From: Promicromonospora umidemergens | Lineage (GTDB): Bacteria > Actinomycetota > Actinomycetes > Actinomycetales > Cellulomonadaceae | Length of the DNA: 64,000 nt | Assembly: GCF_024171995.1 (NCBI RefSeq) | Contig: NZ_JAMTCT010000020.1 | Location: 1 to 64,000 of the forward strand | Reading direction: 5' to 3' | In this document: piece by piece, positions 43,919 to 53,012 of the stretch | Numbering within the stretch: position 1 is the first letter of the stretch | Layout: each line of letters starts with the position of its first letter | The notes under the pieces: generated by a model | The model's database searches: none | Told to the model about the DNA's origin: nothing | What the model saw: only the letters and a program-made list of their open reading frames with translations | Translations under genes and position numbers: made by a program

Positions 43919-44254
43919 GTGTTCCCGCCGATGCTGCCAGAGGTCCCCACGGTCCACCCCAGCGAGCTCGACCCGACCTCCCCCGTTCCCGACGAGTCCA
44001 CCCTGCTGGACGTGCGCGAGCAGGACGAGTGGGACTCCGGCCACGCCCCCGGCGCCGTGCACATCCCGCTGAGCGACCTCCCCGCGCGGTACGGCGAGCT
44101 GGACGCCGACTCGCAGGTCCTGGTCATGTGCCACTCCGGCGGCCGTTCGGCACGCGCGGCGCAGTGGCTCAACGAGGCGGTGGGCTTCGAGGCGACGAAC
44201 CTCGACGGCGGGATCGTCGCCTGGCAGGGTGCAGGACTGCCCGTCGAGCGCTGA
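43919..44254 (+). CDS. Rhodanese-domain protein
   Basis: A single-domain rhodanese of 111 residues. The catalytic cysteine is Cys71 in VLVMCHSGGRSARAA; earlier LLDVREQDEWDSGHAPGAVHIP is the typical first motif. It transfers sulphur from a persulphide to an acceptor in the cytoplasm. The start is either the GTG at 43919, which is too close to its GGAGG, or the ATG at 43931, which has better spacing. Stand-alone; converges with the GH10-like gene. Confidence 0.9.
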   Translation: MFPPMLPEVPTVHPSELDPTSPVPDESTLLDVREQDEWDSGHAPGAVHIPLSDLPARYGELDADSQVLVMCHSGGRSARAAQWLNEAVGFEATNLDGGIVAWQGAGLPVER

Positions 44255-44279
44255 ACCGCCCTGGGCCCGCCCCGACGCG

Positions 44280-45980
44280 CTACCTGGTGGTGCGGGGCTG
44301 GCTCGGGTCGGTCTCGTTCCAGACCCGGTCCAGCGCGGTGACGACGTAGGTGTAGTCCGTGCCCGCTTCAGCCGAGGTATCGAGCCACGACTGGACGCGC
44401 CCGCCCGCTGAGCGGAAGGTCCCCACGAGGTTCGCCGGGTCGTTCGTGTCCACGAAGCGCGCGGCGCCGGGCACGCGGTACACCGCGAACGACGTCGCCC
44501 TCGCGGCCTTGGTGCCGATGTCCGCCACGTGGAGGCGGACGCCGCCACGCACCCGGCGGGCGTTCGCGAGGACCGGGGTGACCACGGGTTCGGCCGGCAG
44601 GTGCGGCATCGGCGGCATCAGCGCCGGGTACTGGTAGTGGTCCTCGACGACCTTCGACATGCCGCCCTGCGCGTCGACGGGTATGTGCTTCGCGGAGTAG
44701 TAGACGTTGCCGTGGACCGGGCCGACGTCGCGGCTGACCTCACGGCACAGGTCGAGGTGGTTCGTGAGCTCCTCCGGGTCGGTGAAGACCCCGCTCGTCA
44801 TCTTGTACAGGGCCTCACCGACGTAGAGCTGCGTGCCGGACTGCGCCGCGACCTCTGCCCACCACGGGACGAGGACCGCGTAGTCGGCGACCGTGAGCCC
44901 GATCTGCCAGTAGATCTGCGGGTTGATGTAGTCGAGCCAGCCCTCGAGCACCCACTTGCGGGTGTCGGCGAACTGGTCGTCGAACGACTCCGAGCCGCCG
45001 GTGTCCGAGCCCAGAGGGTCGGTGCTGGAGTTGCGCCAGATGCCGAACGGGCTGATCCCGAACTTCACCCAGGGCTTCGTCGCCTTGATCCGCTCGCTCA
45101 TCGTCTCGACGAAGCGGTCGACGTTCCCCCGCCGCCAGTCCTCGATCGTGTCGAAGTCGGCACCGTACTGTTCGTAGGTTCCCGCGTCGGGCAGCACCTG
45201 GCCGGCCACCGGGTACGGGTAGAAGTAGTCGTCGAAGTGCACACCGTCGATGTCGTAGTTCTCGACGGCGTGCAGGATCGCCTGCTGGATGTGCTCCTGC
45301 GCCTCGGGGATGCCCGGGTCGAAGTAGAGCTTGCCGCCGTACGCCCACACCCAGTCCGGGTGCTGCCGCGCCGGGTGGTCAGCGACGAGCTGCGCCGGGT
45401 CGGTCTGCATCGACACGCGGTACGGGTTGAACCAGGCGTGCAGCTCGATGTTGCGCTTGTGCGCCTCCTCCACCATGAACCCGAGCGGGTCGTAGCCCGG
45501 GTCCTGCCCCTGCGTGCCCGTGAGGTACTGGGACCACGGCTCGTACGGGCTCTCGTAGAAGGCGTCGGCTGTCGGCCGCACCTGTACGAACACGGCGTTC
45601 AGCCGGTTCTCCTCCGCCACGTCGAGCCAGTGCAGGAACTCGGCCTTCTGGGTGTCCGCGTCGAGGCCGCTCGTCGAGGGCCAGTCGATGTTGACCACGG
45701 AGGCGATCCACATGGCTCGCAGCTCGCGCTTGAGGTCCGCGGCCGACGACGGCTGCGGCGTGGCGTTCCCCGTCATGGCCGGAGCGCCGAGCGCCGTCGC
45801 CGGGTCGAGGGCAGCGATCGTGATGCTGATCGCCGCCGCGGCAGTGCCCGCCGTCGCCATCGTGAGGAACTCACGGCGGCCGAACCCCGACGTCAGCCCG
45901 GACAGCTTGGCCGGCGGGTGCGACGTGGTGCGCGCATAGGCGGGCGTGGGTGTCGCCTCATGGCTGGCGGGCTGCCTCAC
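44280..45980 (-). CDS. Tat-exported GH10-like (YngK/DUF187-type) glycoside hydrolase
   Basis: A 566-residue exported protein of the glycosyl-hydrolase-like family 10 (YngK type). A Tat signal is present around residues 31-65: GFGRREFLTMATAGTAAAA. The TIM barrel has MWIASVVNIDWPS, NAVFVQVRPTADAFYES, VHFDDYFYPYP (catalytic-region Asp pair), KFGISPFGIWRN and YINPQIYWQIG. A C-terminal fibronectin-like region follows. The GTG at 45980 has GGAGGT six bases upstream, so the long upstream frame was rejected. Probably acts on peptidoglycan-related or other glycans outside the cell. Confidence 0.88.
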   Translation of the reverse strand: MRQPASHEATPTPAYARTTSHPPAKLSGLTSGFGRREFLTMATAGTAAAAISITIAALDPATALGAPAMTGNATPQPSSAADLKRELRAMWIASVVNIDWPSTSGLDADTQKAEFLHWLDVAEENRLNAVFVQVRPTADAFYESPYEPWSQYLTGTQGQDPGYDPLGFMVEEAHKRNIELHAWFNPYRVSMQTDPAQLVADHPARQHPDWVWAYGGKLYFDPGIPEAQEHIQQAILHAVENYDIDGVHFDDYFYPYPVAGQVLPDAGTYEQYGADFDTIEDWRRGNVDRFVETMSERIKATKPWVKFGISPFGIWRNSSTDPLGSDTGGSESFDDQFADTRKWVLEGWLDYINPQIYWQIGLTVADYAVLVPWWAEVAAQSGTQLYVGEALYKMTSGVFTDPEELTNHLDLCREVSRDVGPVHGNVYYSAKHIPVDAQGGMSKVVEDHYQYPALMPPMPHLPAEPVVTPVLANARRVRGGVRLHVADIGTKAARATSFAVYRVPGAARFVDTNDPANLVGTFRSAGGRVQSWLDTSAEAGTDYTYVVTALDRVWNETDPSQPRTTR

Positions 45981-46257
45981 GTGCTTGACCTCCGGTACTG
46001 GCTGCTGGGGGTTGGTGCCGTGGTGCTCTCTGTTGTGTTCGTGCGGTGTGCTGCGGCAAGCTGCTACGTTGGCCGGCGCCGGTCCGGAACAGTGCGGTGA
46101 CGAACAATGCCACCGGGCGACGCCGTGGGGAAACTCTCGCACATGTCGCTCCGGATGTGAAGTTTGCAGTGCGATCGAGATTGTGGAGTTTATTTTCACG
46201 CCTCCTCACCAACAACCTTTGCGAACGGTCGCGCGTGAACAGCGCGTGACAGAACAG
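45981..46257. other. AT-richer divergent promoter region
   Basis: About 275 bases between a leftward hydrolase and a rightward operon. It is distinctly AT-rich around 46150-46225 compared with its surroundings, as expected for divergent promoters. No convincing small gene, palindrome or RNA structure was seen. Confidence 0.5.
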
Positions 46258-46689
46258 ATGATGAACCCGGTCACCCGAGCCCGGCACCTCGCGCGCGGCG
46301 TCGCCTACGGCGCGCCGGCGCTGCTGCTGGTGGTAGCCCTCGTCGGCGTCGACTTCTGGCCGTTCTCGGCCTACCGCCTGTTCAGCACCGTCCGTAGCGA
46401 CGCGACCTCGAGCCAGCGGCTGATGGTGAGCTACGGCGACGGCACGGAGCAGGCGGTGAGCTGCGTCGACCATCCCGTGCTGCGGGAGACCATGCGGTTC
46501 GTACCCAGGCTGCCCGACGTCGACACCAGGACCCGAGACGTCATGCTCGGCACGTGGTTCGCCGACTGCAACATCGACGGCGCCGACGTGGTGCGGGTCC
46601 GCATCGACAAGGTGGACCGCGCCGTCGACCCGGTCACGCACGTGACGACCGAGACCGCCCTGACCACGGTGTGGAACGAGGTCCTGTGA
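46258..46689 (+). CDS. Small membrane-anchored protein linked to HTTM protein
   Basis: A protein of about 143 residues: one N-terminal membrane helix (VAYGAPALLLVVALVGVDFW), then WPFSAYRLFSTVRSD and a soluble extracytoplasmic domain with two cysteines (SCVDHP, ADCNIDG). A WPFSxYxLFS segment of this kind is typical of small proteins encoded beside HTTM proteins. The ATG at 46258 or 46261 is chosen; a GTG at 46246 is possible. Its stop overlaps the start of the HTTM gene (GTGA), so they are coupled. Confidence 0.7.
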   Translation: MMNPVTRARHLARGVAYGAPALLLVVALVGVDFWPFSAYRLFSTVRSDATSSQRLMVSYGDGTEQAVSCVDHPVLRETMRFVPRLPDVDTRTRDVMLGTWFADCNIDGADVVRVRIDKVDRAVDPVTHVTTETALTTVWNEVL

Positions 46690-47696
46690 GCCACCTCGTC
46701 CGCGCCACGCTCAGGCTGGCCGGATGGCTGGGCCGCAGGTTCGACGCCGCCGTCGTCGCCCCCGGCCGCCCCGGCCCCGTGGCCCTGCTCCGGGTGGCCC
46801 TTGCCCTGATCATCGCGCTCCGCCTGCTGGCGCACGACTGGAGCCTCGTCGCGGAGCGCCCCGTCGAGCTCACCTCACACCTCTGGATCCTGGGCTGGCT
46901 GCCGCGCCTGCCCCCGTCGGTGCTCGTCGCGATCCAGGTCGTCGGGCTCGCCGGCGTGGCGCTCGTGGTGGTCCGCCGAGCTCCCCGAGCCGGCCTCGTC
47001 CTCTCGTGGCTCTCGCTCCTGGTCCTCGCCGGGCTCTGGGGCGCGTCGGGAAAGTTCCACCACAACGACCTCCTGCTGCTCACCGCGACCTTTCCCGTCC
47101 TGTTCGCGCGCGCACCGAACCGCTCGAACCGGCCTGCCGCCGGCAATGTGGACAGGGCCGCCCGCGCGATCACGTGGGGATGGACGCCACGGGCCGCGCT
47201 CGCGGTGGTCGGCTGCGTCTACTTCCTGACCGGCCTGCAGAAGCTGCGGCACAGCGGCCTGGCCTGGGTATTCTCCGACAACATGTCATGGGTGCTCCTG
47301 CAGGGCGCCGACTCGTCACCGGTGAGCCCCGAGCTCGTGCGCGCGCTGGCCGAGACCCCTGTGCTACCTCGGCTGCTCGCCGGCGGTGCGCTGGCCCTGG
47401 AGCTCGGCGCACCGCTCCTCCTGTGCTGGCGGTCGACCCGGCTGGTGTTCGCCGGTGCCGTGACCGCCATGCACCTGTCCATCTGGGTGTGCCTGGGGCT
47501 CGACTACGCACCGTGGTGGCTCACCGTGTGGGCCGTCACTCTCGCCACCGGGGTACCGACCGGGTGGGCGGCGCTGCGGGACAGGATCGTCCTGCGTCGA
47601 GCAGCCAGGACGGGCCCTCGCGCTGGGCCCGGGGCCGGGGCCGCACCCGGAGCCGGGCCGGCGAGCACCCGGGACGTACCGGTGGCACACGGATGA
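46686..47696 (+). CDS. HTTM-like (vitamin K-dependent carboxylase-related) membrane protein
   Basis: A 336-residue polytopic membrane protein with about seven helices. It resembles the HTTM domain shared by vitamin K-dependent gamma-carboxylases and bacterial homologues: GKFHHNDLLLLTATFPVLFA, CVYFLTGLQKLRHSGLAWVF, GALALELGAPLLL and AMHLSIWVCLGLDY. The C-terminal 35 residues are a low-complexity Gly/Ala/Pro tail. It is the second gene of a tightly overlapped three-gene operon and may carry out a quinol-dependent reaction in the membrane; that reaction is unknown. Confidence 0.78.
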   Translation: MSHLVRATLRLAGWLGRRFDAAVVAPGRPGPVALLRVALALIIALRLLAHDWSLVAERPVELTSHLWILGWLPRLPPSVLVAIQVVGLAGVALVVVRRAPRAGLVLSWLSLLVLAGLWGASGKFHHNDLLLLTATFPVLFARAPNRSNRPAAGNVDRAARAITWGWTPRAALAVVGCVYFLTGLQKLRHSGLAWVFSDNMSWVLLQGADSSPVSPELVRALAETPVLPRLLAGGALALELGAPLLLCWRSTRLVFAGAVTAMHLSIWVCLGLDYAPWWLTVWAVTLATGVPTGWAALRDRIVLRRAARTGPRAGPGAGAAPGAGPASTRDVPVAHG

Positions 47697-49144
47697 GCGA
47701 CGGCGTCGTCGTGGTCGGTTCCGGGCCCAACGGGCTGGCGGCGGCGGTCACGTTCGCCCGCGCCGGCGTCCCCGTCACCGTGCTGGAGGAGCAGGGGACC
47801 GCCGGCGGCGGAGCCCGGACGCTCGACCTGGGCCTCGCACCCGGCGTCGTGCACGACATCTGCTCGGCCGTGCACCCGATGGCGGCCGCCTCGCCCTTCT
47901 TTCGCGGGCTGGACCTGGCGTCGCTCGGTGTGGAGCTGCTGACGCCCGACGTGTCCTACGCCCAGCCGCTGCCCGGCGGCCGGGCGGGGATCGCCCACCG
48001 GTCGCTCTCCGCCACGGTGGCCTGCCTCGGCGCGGACGGTCCGGCATGGGAACGCCTGCTGGGCGAGCTCGCTCGACGGTGGGACCGCCTGGTCGAGCTG
48101 GGGCTCGGTGACCTGCAGCGCGTGCCGGGGGACGTACACCCGCGCGACCTGCCGCTGCTCACCCGGCTCGCCCTGGGCGTGCTGGAGCAGGGCACACCGG
48201 CGTGGGGAGCCAGGTTCCGTGGTGACGTGGCGCCCGCTCTGCTCTCCGGCGTGGCCACGCACGCCATCGCCCCGCTGCCATCGGTCCCCGCGGCCGCGGT
48301 GGCTCTCGTGCTCGCTGCCCTCGCACACTCCCCGGGCGGCTGGGCCGTTCCACGGGGCGGCTCCGGAGCCCTCACGGAGGCGCTGATCCGTGACCTGGAG
48401 CGGCACGGTGGCACCCTCGTGACCGGCCATCCCGTGCGCACCCGTGCGGACCTGCCACCGGCCCGGGCGTACGTCTTCGCGACGCCGCCCGGCGTCGTCG
48501 CGCAGGTCCTCGGCGACGAGCTGCCGGCCCGCGTGCGTCGTCGGCTCATGGGGTTCCGGCACGGCAACGCCGCCGCCAAGGTGGACCTCGTGCTGTCGGG
48601 TCCAATCCCCTGGACCGTGCCCGACGTCGGACGCGCCGGGACCGTGCACGTCGGCGGGACCAGGGCCGAGACCGCAACCGCCGAACGTGACGTCGCCGCC
48701 GGACGGCACGCCGCACGGCCCGTGTGCCTGGTCTCGGACCCAGCAGTGAGCGATCCCGGCAGGGAGGTCGGTGGCCTGCGCCCCCTCTGGGCCTACGCCC
48801 ACGTGCCGGCCGGTTCCGACGTGGACGTCACAGAGGCGGTGATCCGCCAGATCGAGCGGTTCGCCCCCGGGTTCCGGGATGTCGTCGTCGCCGCACGCTG
48901 CGTGCCGGCCGCGCGGATGTCCGGCCACAACGCGGCCCTGGTCGACGGCGACATCCTCGGCGGCGCGCTCACGATCCCGCGCCTCCTGTCCGGCCCCGCG
49001 CGGTACCGGGACCCCTACGCGACCGGAGCGCCGAACGTCCTGCTCTGCTCGTCGTCGACGCCGCCAGGACCCGGGGTGCACGGGCTGGGCGGGCTGTACG
49101 CCGCCCGTCGCGTGCTCCGGCTGCTCGGTGCGGACGCGGGGTAG
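47693..49144 (+). CDS. FAD-dependent oxidoreductase (phytoene desaturase-like)
   Basis: A 483-residue flavoprotein of the phytoene desaturase/CrtI-like group. The FAD dinucleotide fold is at the N-terminus: VVVVGSGPNGLAAAVTFARAG followed by VTVLEEQGTAGGGARTLDL. Near the C-terminus GVHGLGGLYAARRVL is the second flavin-binding segment. The ATG overlaps the HTTM gene stop by four bases (ATGA). No carotenoid genes are nearby. In this operon it may supply or regenerate a reduced quinone or act on a lipid; this is inference. Confidence 0.88.
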   Translation: MSDGVVVVGSGPNGLAAAVTFARAGVPVTVLEEQGTAGGGARTLDLGLAPGVVHDICSAVHPMAAASPFFRGLDLASLGVELLTPDVSYAQPLPGGRAGIAHRSLSATVACLGADGPAWERLLGELARRWDRLVELGLGDLQRVPGDVHPRDLPLLTRLALGVLEQGTPAWGARFRGDVAPALLSGVATHAIAPLPSVPAAAVALVLAALAHSPGGWAVPRGGSGALTEALIRDLERHGGTLVTGHPVRTRADLPPARAYVFATPPGVVAQVLGDELPARVRRRLMGFRHGNAAAKVDLVLSGPIPWTVPDVGRAGTVHVGGTRAETATAERDVAAGRHAARPVCLVSDPAVSDPGREVGGLRPLWAYAHVPAGSDVDVTEAVIRQIERFAPGFRDVVVAARCVPAARMSGHNAALVDGDILGGALTIPRLLSGPARYRDPYATGAPNVLLCSSSTPPGPGVHGLGGLYAARRVLRLLGADAG

Positions 49145-49159
49145 CCGGCGCCCGCGGGC

Positions 49160-49468
49160 TCACTCCTCGGGGCCGTCCCGGAGCAGGTCGTCGTACTCGG
49201 GCGCGTGCTTCCGCACGTACGCACGGATGTAGGAGCACTCCGGCACGACGGTGCCGCCCGCCGCGCGCACCATGGCGAGCGACTCCTTCGCGAGCCGGCC
49301 CGCCAGGCCCTGACCCTCGTACTCCTCGAACACCCTCGTGTGCACGAAGGTGACGGTCCCCGAATCGACCTCGTAGGCGGCGAAGCCGGCCAGGGTGCCG
49401 TCGATGCTCACCTCGAAGCGGGACTTCTCGGGGTTGTCGGCCACTGTCACCTGCGGTTCGTCGGTCAT
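49160..49468 (-). CDS. Small GNAT N-acetyltransferase (YjdJ type)
   Basis: A 102-residue minimal GNAT fold of the YjdJ/GTP-less subgroup. The acetyl-CoA loop is YEGQGLAGRLAKESLAMV, followed by PECSYIRAYVRKHAPEYDDLL, a characteristic ending of this short family. The ATG at 49468 (MTDEPQVTVADN) is chosen. Target of acetylation is unknown. Confidence 0.87.
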   Translation of the reverse strand: MTDEPQVTVADNPEKSRFEVSIDGTLAGFAAYEVDSGTVTFVHTRVFEEYEGQGLAGRLAKESLAMVRAAGGTVVPECSYIRAYVRKHAPEYDDLLRDGPEE

Positions 49469-49581
49469 GCCGACAATCGTGTGCCCTGGAGGCGGCCGCA
49501 CGCCACCCGCCCTCGGTGGCCGGCCCGACGCCTGCGATAAAACAGCACGAGCGTGTCAGTGGCCGGTGGGACACTCGAGCC

Positions 49582-50802
49582 GTGCCAGAGACCGCGGCTC
49601 CACCCCGCTCCAACCCGTACGCAGCGGTCCTGCGCACCCCTGGAGCGCTCAGGTTCTCCGCGGCCGGCTCGCTCGCCCGTCTGCCCATGTCGATGGTCGG
49701 CATCGGCGCCGTGCTCATGGTGCAGGGCCTCTACGACAGCTACGCCATGGCAGGCCGGGTGGCTGCGGTGCTGGGGCTCGCGCAGGCCTTCATCGCCCCA
49801 CAGATCGCGCGCTGGGTGGACCGCCGTGGCCAGCGGACGGTGCTGCTGCCCGCACTCGCCGTGTCCGCCGTCGGCCTGGGCGGGCTCGTCACCGCCGCCG
49901 TGCTGGGCGCTCCCGAGTGGGTGCTGTGGCCGTTCGCCGTGCTCGCCGGCGGTAGCCAGGGCTCGTACGGCTCCATGGTCCGCGCACGCTGGAACCATGC
50001 GCTCGACGACCCGCGCCGTCTGCACACCGCCTACTCGCTGGAGTCGTCGATCGACGAGCTGGTCTACATCGTCGGCCCGGTGCTCGCCACGGTGCTCGCG
50101 ACGGCGGTCGCGCCGCCGTCGGCCCTGGTCCTCGCCCTGGCGGTGGCCGTGGTGGGCGGCCTGCTGTTCCTGGTGCAACGCGCCACGGAACCGCCCGTCG
50201 TGGTGCCCGACGCCGAGGTGCGCAGCCGCCCCGTCGTGCTCACGCCCGGCATGCCGGTGATGGTGCTCGTCTTCGTCGCGATGGGCATGATCTTCGGCTC
50301 CATGGAGGTCGCTACCGTGGCGTTCGCAGAGGAGCTGGGCAACAAGGGGATGGCCGGCGTCGTGCTCGCGATCTTCGCGCTCGGCTCGATGCTCGCCGGA
50401 CTCACCTACGGTGCCAGGCACTTCACCAGCCCTGCGGCGCGTCGGTTCGTGATCGGGATGGCGGCGCTCGGCCCGGGGATGTCCCTGTACTTCCTCGCGA
50501 GCTCGCTCTGGACCCTCGCAGTCGTGCTGTTCGTGGCCGGGCTGGCGGCAGCGCCCACCATCATCACCGGGAACGGCCTGGTGCAGGACATGGTCGGTAA
50601 GCACCAGCTCACCGAGGCCCTCACGTGGGTAGGCACCTCGATCGGCATCGGAGCCTCCCTCGGCGCATGGCTCGCCGGGGCACGCGTGGAGGCCGCGGGG
50701 GCGGACGCGGGCTTCCTCGTCACCGTGGGAGCTGCGTGGTTCGCCACCCTGCTGACCCTGGCCGCGAGCCGCACGCTCCGGCGCCAGTCGGCGGGGCGTT
50801 GA
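49582..50802 (+). CDS. MFS transporter
   Basis: A 406-residue major facilitator with about twelve helices. RWVDRRGQRTVLLPAL is the loop between helices two and three. The two halves are separated by a charged loop around residue 195. The GTG at 49582 (VPETAAPPRSNPY) is chosen. Substrate unknown; drug efflux is the usual annotation. It is not in an operon with its neighbours. Confidence 0.87.
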   Translation: MPETAAPPRSNPYAAVLRTPGALRFSAAGSLARLPMSMVGIGAVLMVQGLYDSYAMAGRVAAVLGLAQAFIAPQIARWVDRRGQRTVLLPALAVSAVGLGGLVTAAVLGAPEWVLWPFAVLAGGSQGSYGSMVRARWNHALDDPRRLHTAYSLESSIDELVYIVGPVLATVLATAVAPPSALVLALAVAVVGGLLFLVQRATEPPVVVPDAEVRSRPVVLTPGMPVMVLVFVAMGMIFGSMEVATVAFAEELGNKGMAGVVLAIFALGSMLAGLTYGARHFTSPAARRFVIGMAALGPGMSLYFLASSLWTLAVVLFVAGLAAAPTIITGNGLVQDMVGKHQLTEALTWVGTSIGIGASLGAWLAGARVEAAGADAGFLVTVGAAWFATLLTLAASRTLRRQSAGR

Positions 50803-50899
50803 CGGGCGCGCCGCACTTCACCCTCTTGACGCCCAGATGGCAAGCGCCCGCCTGATACGTTGCATCCGACTTTTCCAAATCTTCACGAACGGAACCGGG

Positions 50900-51364
50900 A
50901 TGCTCGTCTTCATCATCATCGGTCTTCTCGGGCTCGCGATCGCCGTCGCCTCGCTCGTGTTCGGCGACTTCCTGGACCTGGCAGACGGCGCCCTCTCGGG
51001 CACCTCGCTGGGCGCTGGAGGGATGCTGTTCGGCGCGACCGGCATGGTCGTGCTCTCCTCCGGCCTCGAGCCGTGGGTCGCCTACCCGGCGGGGCTCGTC
51101 GTCGCGATCCTGGTGATCGTCCTCGTCAACGTGCTGCTCAAGCGCCTCAAGGCGGGTGACGACGGCGCCCCCGTGTCGCTCGTGGGCGCTCAGGGCTCCG
51201 TCACGTCCGACGTCGACCGTGGCCACGGCGAGGTCTCTCTCGATGCCGTCACGGAGCTCGAGACCCGGCTGGCCTTCTCCGACGAGCCCATCGAGCACGG
51301 CACGCGGATCGTCGTCGTCGAGCAGCACGGCGCGCGCGTCAAGGTCGAGCCCGTGCCGCGCTGA
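50900..51364 (+). CDS. NfeD-like membrane protein
   Basis: A 154-residue protein with an N-terminal hydrophobic region of about three helices (MLVFIIIGLLGLAIAVASLVF onwards) and a C-terminal OB-fold domain (LVGAQGSVTSDV ... GTRIVVVEQHGARVKVEPV), the layout of short NfeD proteins. NfeD proteins are obligate partners of SPFH scaffold proteins, and a flotillin gene follows 95 bases downstream. The ATG at 50900 is preferred over the longer frame from 50837. Confidence 0.83.
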   Translation: MLVFIIIGLLGLAIAVASLVFGDFLDLADGALSGTSLGAGGMLFGATGMVVLSSGLEPWVAYPAGLVVAILVIVLVNVLLKRLKAGDDGAPVSLVGAQGSVTSDVDRGHGEVSLDAVTELETRLAFSDEPIEHGTRIVVVEQHGARVKVEPVPR

Positions 51365-51458
51365 GTCCCGGGCACCAGCAGTCCCCCTCTCCCCGCACAA
51401 CCACATATCCGGCCGGGACCATCCGCGTGCCTGGCCACCCCAAACCCCAGGAGCCGGC

Positions 51459-52931
51459 ATGGAACTGACAGGTCAACTAGTGGGCGTCATCGCCGTAGTA
51501 GCAGGCGTGCTCGCGATCTTCCTCGTCCTCGCGTTCGTCGCGAGCCGCATCCGGCGCGTACCGCCGAACGAGGCCCTGATCATCGTGGGCCGTGGCGCCG
51601 GGAAGTCCGAGGCCCAGCTGGCGAGCCAGCGCGTCGTCGTGGGCGGCCGGGCATTCGTGTGGCCGGTGCTGCAGCAGGGCTTCGCGATCTCTCTGGAGCA
51701 GCGCCAGATCGGCATCACCGTCGAGGGTGTCGACAAGAACCGCATCAAGATCGCGATCAAGGCGTCGATCAACTTCAAGGTGCGCGGTGACGAGGAGGGC
51801 GTCCGGCGGGCGGCCCAGCGCTTCCTGTCGCAGCAGCACCTGCTGACCGAGATCATCAAGGAGTCCCTCGAGGGCTCGCTGCGGTCGATCGTCGGCGACA
51901 TGACGATCGAGCAGATCATCTCGGACCGCAAGGGCCTCTCCGACCGCGTGGTCCAGTCCACGAAGACCGACCTCTCCGAGCAGGGCCTCCAGGTCGACCT
52001 GCTCAACATCTCCGACATCTCGACCCCGGGATCGGACTACCTCGCGAACCTCGGCCGCGCCGAGGCCGCCAACGCCCGGCAGCTCGCCGAGGTCTCCGAG
52101 GCGGAGGCCAACCGTGCCTCCGAGTTCGCCGTGATCGAGGCAGCCGAGCAGATCGCAGAGCGCAAGAAGGCGCTCGACCTCAAGAAGGCCACCATCAAGG
52201 CCGTGACGGACAAGGCGAACGCCGAGGCCGACGCCGCCGGCCAGCTCGCCCGTGCCGAGCAGGACCGGCTCGTGGCCCAGCAGGAGCGCGAGGCCATGGC
52301 CGAGAAGGCGCGCGTGGAGCAGGAGCGCCTCGACATCGAGGTCCGCAAGCCGGCCGAGGCTCAGGCCTACGCAGAGGTGCAGGGCGCCAACGCCCGCCGT
52401 GACGCCGAGAACGCGGCCACGGAGGCCGAGGCGTACAAGCGCACCACCATCGCCCAGGCGAACAAGACGGCAGCTCTGCAGGACGCCGAGGCGTCCGCCG
52501 AGTCGGTGCGCCGCGCCGGTGAAGCCGAGCGCGACCGGCAGGTCGCCCTCGCCGCCGGTGTCGAGGCCGAGGGCCGGGCGCGCGCCATCGCCGTCGAGGC
52601 CGAGGGCCTCGCCGAGGCCACCGCCATCGACGCCAAGGCCGAGGCACTGCGCAAGTACGGTGAGGCAGCCCTGGTGCAGGAGCTCATCGAGCGGATGCCC
52701 GACATCGTCCGCGCCGCCGCCGAGCCCATGGCCTCGATCCAGGGCATGACCGTGATCTCGACCGACGGCGCCTCCGCCATCACCAAGAACGTGGCGTCCG
52801 TGATCGGCGAAGGCCAGGGCGTCATCAAGCAGCTCACCGGCGTGGACATCAACCAGCTCATCTCGAACCTGGCCGGCCCCACCAACGGCGCCGCCCCCAC
52901 CGAGGCCCCGGGGGCAGCCGGGAAGAACTGA
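51459..52931 (+). CDS. Flotillin-like SPFH protein
   Basis: A 490-residue flotillin (YuaG/FloT-like). One N-terminal membrane helix (LVGVIAVVAGVLAIFLVLAFVA) is followed by the SPFH domain (PPNEALIIVGRGAG to about residue 200) and a long Ala/Glu coiled coil with AEA-type repeats up to about residue 410. Flotillins assemble membrane microdomains with NfeD partners. An AGGAG ribosome site precedes the ATG at 51459. This is the second SPFH gene in the window and the more typical one. Confidence 0.92.
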   Translation: MELTGQLVGVIAVVAGVLAIFLVLAFVASRIRRVPPNEALIIVGRGAGKSEAQLASQRVVVGGRAFVWPVLQQGFAISLEQRQIGITVEGVDKNRIKIAIKASINFKVRGDEEGVRRAAQRFLSQQHLLTEIIKESLEGSLRSIVGDMTIEQIISDRKGLSDRVVQSTKTDLSEQGLQVDLLNISDISTPGSDYLANLGRAEAANARQLAEVSEAEANRASEFAVIEAAEQIAERKKALDLKKATIKAVTDKANAEADAAGQLARAEQDRLVAQQEREAMAEKARVEQERLDIEVRKPAEAQAYAEVQGANARRDAENAATEAEAYKRTTIAQANKTAALQDAEASAESVRRAGEAERDRQVALAAGVEAEGRARAIAVEAEGLAEATAIDAKAEALRKYGEAALVQELIERMPDIVRAAAEPMASIQGMTVISTDGASAITKNVASVIGEGQGVIKQLTGVDINQLISNLAGPTNGAAPTEAPGAAGKN

Positions 52932-52943
52932 CCCACTTCCCGA

Positions 52944-53012
52944 ACCGTCGAGTGCTGGGTATCCGTCGGCTCCGAACGTTTTTGAGCCAACAGATGCCCG
53001 GCACTCAACGGT
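52944..53012. terminator. Imperfect bidirectional terminator
   Basis: Arms at about 52944-52963 and 52993-53012 pair with four mismatches, and inside them GGCTC and GAGCC flank GTTTTT. It lies between the convergent flotillin and MFS genes. Confidence 0.6.
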
